NCBI RefSeq assembly: GCF_015477775.1
Contig: NZ_JADLQO010000003.1
Coordinates: 372,001-436,000 of the forward strand
Length of the DNA: 64,000 bases
DNA from: Nocardia abscessus
Lineage (GTDB): Bacteria > Actinomycetota > Actinomycetes > Mycobacteriales > Mycobacteriaceae
Direction of reading: 5' to 3'
Shown here: positions 60,676-64,000 of the stretch, in pieces
Layout of the letters: each line of letters starts with the position of its first letter
Position numbering within the stretch: position 1 is the stretch's first letter
The notes under the pieces: generated by a model
Databases searched by the model: none
Told to the model about the DNA's origin: nothing
The model's input: only the letters and a program-made list of their open reading frames with translations
Program-made: the position numbers and the translations under genes

Positions 60676-61308
60676 ATGCCCACCGCGTCGAAGACCACCG
60701 CGAGCAGCGAAAACGCCGCCGGTACCCTGGTCACCCGGATCCTGGACGCGGCCTTGGTGCTGTTCGAGCAGGTCGGCGTCAAGAAGACGACGGTCGAGGA
60801 GGTGGCCCGCAAGGCGGGTGTGGACCGGGTGACCGTCTACCGCCACGTCGGAGGGCGCGACGACCTGGTGCAAGCCGTGATCAGCCGCGAAGTGGCCGCT
60901 GTGCTCGCCGAGATCGCCGAGATCCCGGACCGGCACGACGACATCGGCGACCTCGTCGCCGACATCTTCGTCACCGTCATCACCCGCTGGCGCACCAATC
61001 CGCTCGTCGAACGCATGCTGGCGCTGGAACCGGCGCGCGTGGTGCTCAAGCTCACCGTCGACGGCGCGGGTCCGTTCGCGATGTCGGTCCGCACCACCGA
61101 TACCGCGCTACAGCGTGCCGTCGAGCGGGGAATCCTCGCGCCCACAGCGGATTCGGCCACCCGCGCGGAAATCGTGTGCCGGATCGTTCACTCGCTGATC
61201 CTCGCGCCGCACGGACTCACCGAATTGCAGACCGACCGGCAACTCAGCGATTTCGCCCGGACGTACCTGGTGCCGGTGGTGGCCGGGCCGAACGCTCAGC
61301 CCGGCTGA
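60676..61308 (+). CDS. TetR-family repressor of the catabolic operon
   Basis: The 210-residue protein has the N-terminal HTH RILDAALVLFEQVGVKKTTV, EEVARKAGVDRVTVYRHVGG, typical of TetR regulators. A C-terminal ligand-binding helical half ends with IVCRIVHSLILAPHGLTELQ. Start is ATG at 60676. It is divergent from the six-gene monooxygenase operon, with palindromes and direct repeats in the 96-bp gap, so it very likely represses that operon and itself until a pathway compound binds. Confidence 0.92.
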   Translation: MPTASKTTASSENAAGTLVTRILDAALVLFEQVGVKKTTVEEVARKAGVDRVTVYRHVGGRDDLVQAVISREVAAVLAEIAEIPDRHDDIGDLVADIFVTVITRWRTNPLVERMLALEPARVVLKLTVDGAGPFAMSVRTTDTALQRAVERGILAPTADSATRAEIVCRIVHSLILAPHGLTELQTDRQLSDFARTYLVPVVAGPNAQPG

Positions 61309-61545
61309 CGCCGAGACGTACCGGCCATCGTCCGCGCGAACCGAACCTTCCGGTCGCCGGTCGACCGCCGCGACTTCGTACCCGCCGATGCGGGGGTCCT
61401 CGGGAGCGGAGCACTCGGCGGCGGCATCCGAAGTCTTCCGGGCCGCCCGCTCCGTTCGGGCGCGGCAACCGCATTCAGCGACTTGTAGGGTTCACGAAGA
61501 GCCGGAAGAATATCCGGCGCAGGCGCGGAGGAAGGGACAGCGGGG

Positions 61546-62070
61546 ATGTCGGACGCTTCGGTCGAGGTGCTCCTGGACGACTTCGAGGACAAGGACAGCT
61601 GGGACCTCGCCGGCAATGGGGCGGACCGGACACATCTCACGACGTTCGCCGAGGGCGCGCCCGGCAAGCGGCCCGGCGTGTACGCCGACGGCGTCGCGGG
61701 CGCCGATCACCGGGCACTCGTGCTGCTGATCCGTTCGGCCGCCGACGATCTCGAGGTCGACCTCGTGGCGAAGTCGGGACAGTCGTTCTCGATCGCAGGA
61801 CGATTGGCCGCGCTGAACCTGTGGGTGCGCTCACCGCACGCGTCCATCCAGGTGTCGGCACGGCTGCGCAGCGCCGGGCAGGGCGAGCGAGAGTTGGTGC
61901 TGGGGGACATCTCCGCGACCGGAGAATGGCAGCGGCTCGAACACGAACCGGCCGAACCCTGCGACGACAGCGACCTGGTCGCGTTGACGATCCGGCTCAC
62001 CCGAGTGGTGAAGCGGGAAGGGGAAGTCATGATTCTGCTCGACGACTTGACCGTCCGCACTACGGCATAG
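61546..62070 (+). CDS. Hypothetical beta-rich protein, 174 residues
   Basis: ATG at 61546 with GGAGGAAGGG about ten bases upstream gives a confident start. The N-terminal VEVLLDDFEDKDSWDLAGNG and the alternating hydrophobic strands (LEVDLVAKSGQSFSIAGR, LAALNLWVRSP, SIQVSARLRS, VMILLDDLTVRT) suggest a galactose-binding-like beta sandwich, as in carbohydrate-binding modules and spirochaete FlaA. No signal peptide or membrane segment is seen, so it is probably cytoplasmic. I do not recognise a family. It stands alone with non-coding DNA downstream. Confidence 0.8.
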   Translation: MSDASVEVLLDDFEDKDSWDLAGNGADRTHLTTFAEGAPGKRPGVYADGVAGADHRALVLLIRSAADDLEVDLVAKSGQSFSIAGRLAALNLWVRSPHASIQVSARLRSAGQGERELVLGDISATGEWQRLEHEPAEPCDDSDLVALTIRLTRVVKREGEVMILLDDLTVRTTA

Positions 62071-62897
62071 GCTCCGAGGGGGCACTGTAGGCCCGTGACG
62101 ATGGCCCCCCGACCTGTAACCCAGGGGCGAAGGCTCACCGGGCGGTCCGGTAACGCTCAGTGCTTCAGCGTGTTTCAGGATCGGCCGCCAGAGGTCGTTC
62201 TGACGGTGGCCCGAGTGCGCACTGATCGGTGCGCCGACGAACAGGTGCGCACGCGTTGTGCGCCCGAGCGAGTCATCGGCGCGCTCGGGCGCGGCGGTGG
62301 GCGATGTGGCCACGCGGTGAACCGATCGGGGTTCCCGCCGTATCGTCTCGGCCGCAACATCTTTCATCTTCAGGGCTAGCGGCGCGGCCTCGGCGGGTTC
62401 CGACTGCTCGATTCCGGGGGCGGTCCAGGGTCATATCTGTCCGACGAATCTGCCCGCTCGATCGCCGGGATCCACTCGCCTTCACGATCTTCGGGCATGT
62501 CCAGGATCGGTCCGGCCGCCCTTCCTGCTCGACCGCCACTCGTCCAGAGCCGGACCACAGGGATGCGCGACCTCAGGTATCCCGGAAGTCGGCGCCTTCC
62601 TTCGGCCATTCCGGTGAACAAGCATGGGCCGTCAGGTTGCTAAAAGTGTGCCGATCGGGTACGGAAGGTGTGGCGAGGCAGGGCGCGAGCGTGGTCGACC
62701 GCTCGGCAACCGGCTCGCCGGACTATGTGCCGTTGGCGCCTGTCATATGCATTCCTACGGTGTGGCTCCGTGCTTTTCGCTCGTCCTCGCGGTCCAGGAG
62801 AGTGCCTTCGTGATCTTGCCATCCAGACCGCTCCAGCCAACGAAGAGATTGGGGTAGCTGAGTGTTGACCATGGACTGATCGTGAAGGAGGAGGGTG
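62071..62897. other. Long stretch without a recognisable gene
   Basis: About 830 bases hold only short overlapping frames with arginine/serine-rich translations, no start signals and no family motifs. It could be decayed sequence. The promoter of the following monooxygenase gene should lie near its right end. Confidence 0.6.
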
Positions 62898-64000
62898 ATG
62901 AACGCGATGACCTGCACAGTGGCCGTCGTCGGCGCGGGCTTCGGTGGCATCGGGATGGGAGTCGGGTTACGACGGGCCGGGATCACCGACTTCGTGATCT
63001 TCGAGGGGGGCTGCGACGTCGGTGGCGTCTGGCGGGACAACACCTATCCGGGGTGCTCCTGTGATGTGCCCTCCCACCTGTACTCGTTCTCGTTCGCGCC
63101 CTACCGCAGTCGTCGCATCCGGTATCCGCGCCAGGGGGAGATCCTGGACTACCTGCGCCGGGTCGCCGCCGACCATGGTTTGGCGCCGCACCTGAAGTTG
63201 AACACCGCGATCATCGCGGCCACCTTTCTGGAAAGCCGGGGTTGCTGGGAACTGATCACTTCCTGTGGACAGCGCGTGCTCGCCGACGTCGTGATCTTCG
63301 CCGTGGGACAGCTGCACCGGCCGAACATCCCCGATATCGCAGGTCGGGCCGACTTCGCCGGAGCGTCTTTCCATTCCGCGCGATGGGATCACGACCAGGA
63401 CCTACACGGGATGGACGTGGCCGTGATCGGCACCGGCTCGAGCGCGGCGCAGATGTTGCCCACCTTGGCCGCGACCGCCCGCCGCGTCCGTGTCTTCCAG
63501 CGCACACCGCACTGGGTCCTGCCCAAACCGCCGGACGATTTCGGACCGCTGGCCCGAGCGGCGTTGCGGCTGCCCGGCGCGCACGGTCTCTACCGCCGCG
63601 CCCTCTACTACGGCGCGGACGTCGTACTCGCGCCGATCATGCACCGGGGCTGGTCGGCTCGGCCCGCGGAATGGGCTGCGCGCCGCTACCTGCACAGCCG
63701 GATCTCGGACCCGCGGCTGCGCGCGAAGCTCACACCCGACTATCCGATCGGTGGCAAGCGCATCATCTTCGACAGCCACTACTACTCGGCGTTGACCAGC
63801 GACAACGTCGAGCTGATCACCGCACCCATCACCCGGATCGTGCCCGACGGCCTCCGCACCGACGACGGCGCACACCATCGCGCCGATGTGATCGTCTATG
63901 CCACCGGCTTCCGCGCCCCGGAATTCCTGATCCCGATCACCGTGCGCGGACGTGGGGGAGCGCTCCTGCACGACCAATGGCGCACCGGCGCGGCAGCGCT
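62898..64000 (+). CDS. Second Baeyer-Villiger-type flavin monooxygenase, 3' end outside window
   Basis: ATG at 62898 follows GGAGGAGGG closely and opens a frame that runs off the window after 367 codons. It encodes an FAD motif (AVVGAGFGGIGMGVGLRRAG), GGVWRDNTYPGCSCDVPSHL, the fingerprint FAGASFHSARW, the NADP motif IGTGSSAAQ, a KLTPDYPIGGKRIIF block and VIVYATGF. The order and spacing match Baeyer-Villiger enzymes, including the one at 55612-57078, but residues between the motifs differ widely, so it is an old paralogue and not a recent copy. Substrate unknown. Confidence 0.93.
   Translation, partial: MNAMTCTVAVVGAGFGGIGMGVGLRRAGITDFVIFEGGCDVGGVWRDNTYPGCSCDVPSHLYSFSFAPYRSRRIRYPRQGEILDYLRRVAADHGLAPHLKLNTAIIAATFLESRGCWELITSCGQRVLADVVIFAVGQLHRPNIPDIAGRADFAGASFHSARWDHDQDLHGMDVAVIGTGSSAAQMLPTLAATARRVRVFQRTPHWVLPKPPDDFGPLARAALRLPGAHGLYRRALYYGADVVLAPIMHRGWSARPAEWAARRYLHSRISDPRLRAKLTPDYPIGGKRIIFDSHYYSALTSDNVELITAPITRIVPDGLRTDDGAHHRADVIVYATGFRAPEFLIPITVRGRGGALLHDQWRTGAAA

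Noticed and set aside
62095..62868. Several overlapping frames of 60-190 codons in the right-hand gap
   Set aside because: They overlap on both strands, have Arg/Ser-rich translations and no start signals; they are probably chance frames in GC-rich DNA.

Overview
The window is high-GC actinobacterial DNA with a Nocardia/Mycobacterium flavour. The evidence is a FadE5-type acyl-CoA dehydrogenase, a NmtR/CtpJ nickel-cobalt efflux pair, mymA-like Baeyer-Villiger operon genes, a DUF3556 membrane protein, several FadD-type ligases, and very many GTG/TTG starts and 4-nt stop/start overlaps. I favour Nocardia or a close relative, by inference from protein content only. I saw no tRNA, rRNA, insertion sequence or CRISPR array.

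Layout. (1) 1-23.4 kb holds the 3' part of a giant non-ribosomal peptide synthetase gene. It has seven adenylation modules, one epimerase and a terminal thioesterase, and a short FkbM-like C-terminal protein overlaps its stop; a strong hairpin closes the operon. (2) 23.5-30.4 kb holds an arylsulfatase remnant, short tandem repeats, fadE5, a double-domain TetR regulator divergent from a MarR regulator, a decayed TetR/hydrolase pair, and gnd. (3) 30.4-43.7 kb is a string of mostly single genes: ctpJ/nmtR, an F420-type oxidoreductase behind a MerR-type promoter, an adenosine-specific kinase, a PP2C phosphatase, an EamA exporter, an unrecognised HTH protein, a lipase maturation factor, a MscS channel, a phosphodiesterase, and two more gene remnants. 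(4) 43.6-45.8 kb is a tightly overlapping three-gene unit on the minus strand. It encodes a TIGR04222-type membrane protein ending in a Gly/Cys tail, a DUF692 (MNIO) iron enzyme and a small partner protein, and it looks like a peptide-modification system. (5) 45.9-52.2 kb holds a PucR regulator divergent from an AMP-ligase, followed by a DUF3556 membrane protein and a phytoene-desaturase-like flavoenzyme. (6) 52.9-60.6 kb is a six-gene minus-strand operon (putative di-iron enzyme, 2Fe-2S reductase, aldehyde dehydrogenase, Baeyer-Villiger monooxygenase, short-chain dehydrogenase, AMP-ligase). It lies divergent from a TetR regulator with clear repeat operators between them. (7) 61-64 kb holds an unknown beta-rich protein, an empty stretch and a second, cut-off Baeyer-Villiger monooxygenase.

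How the genes work together. The synthetase is an assembly line for a peptide of at least seven residues with one D-residue and probably a C-terminal threonine-like residue. The 52.9-60.6 kb operon reads as an oxidative catabolic route: hydroxylation, oxidation, Baeyer-Villiger insertion, then aldehyde oxidation and CoA activation. The most promising little-described system is the DUF692/TIGR04222 unit. A second theme is decay: at least five short gene remnants, several with both ends kept and the middle lost, are scattered between intact genes. All functions are inferred from sequence read by eye; no database search was run.
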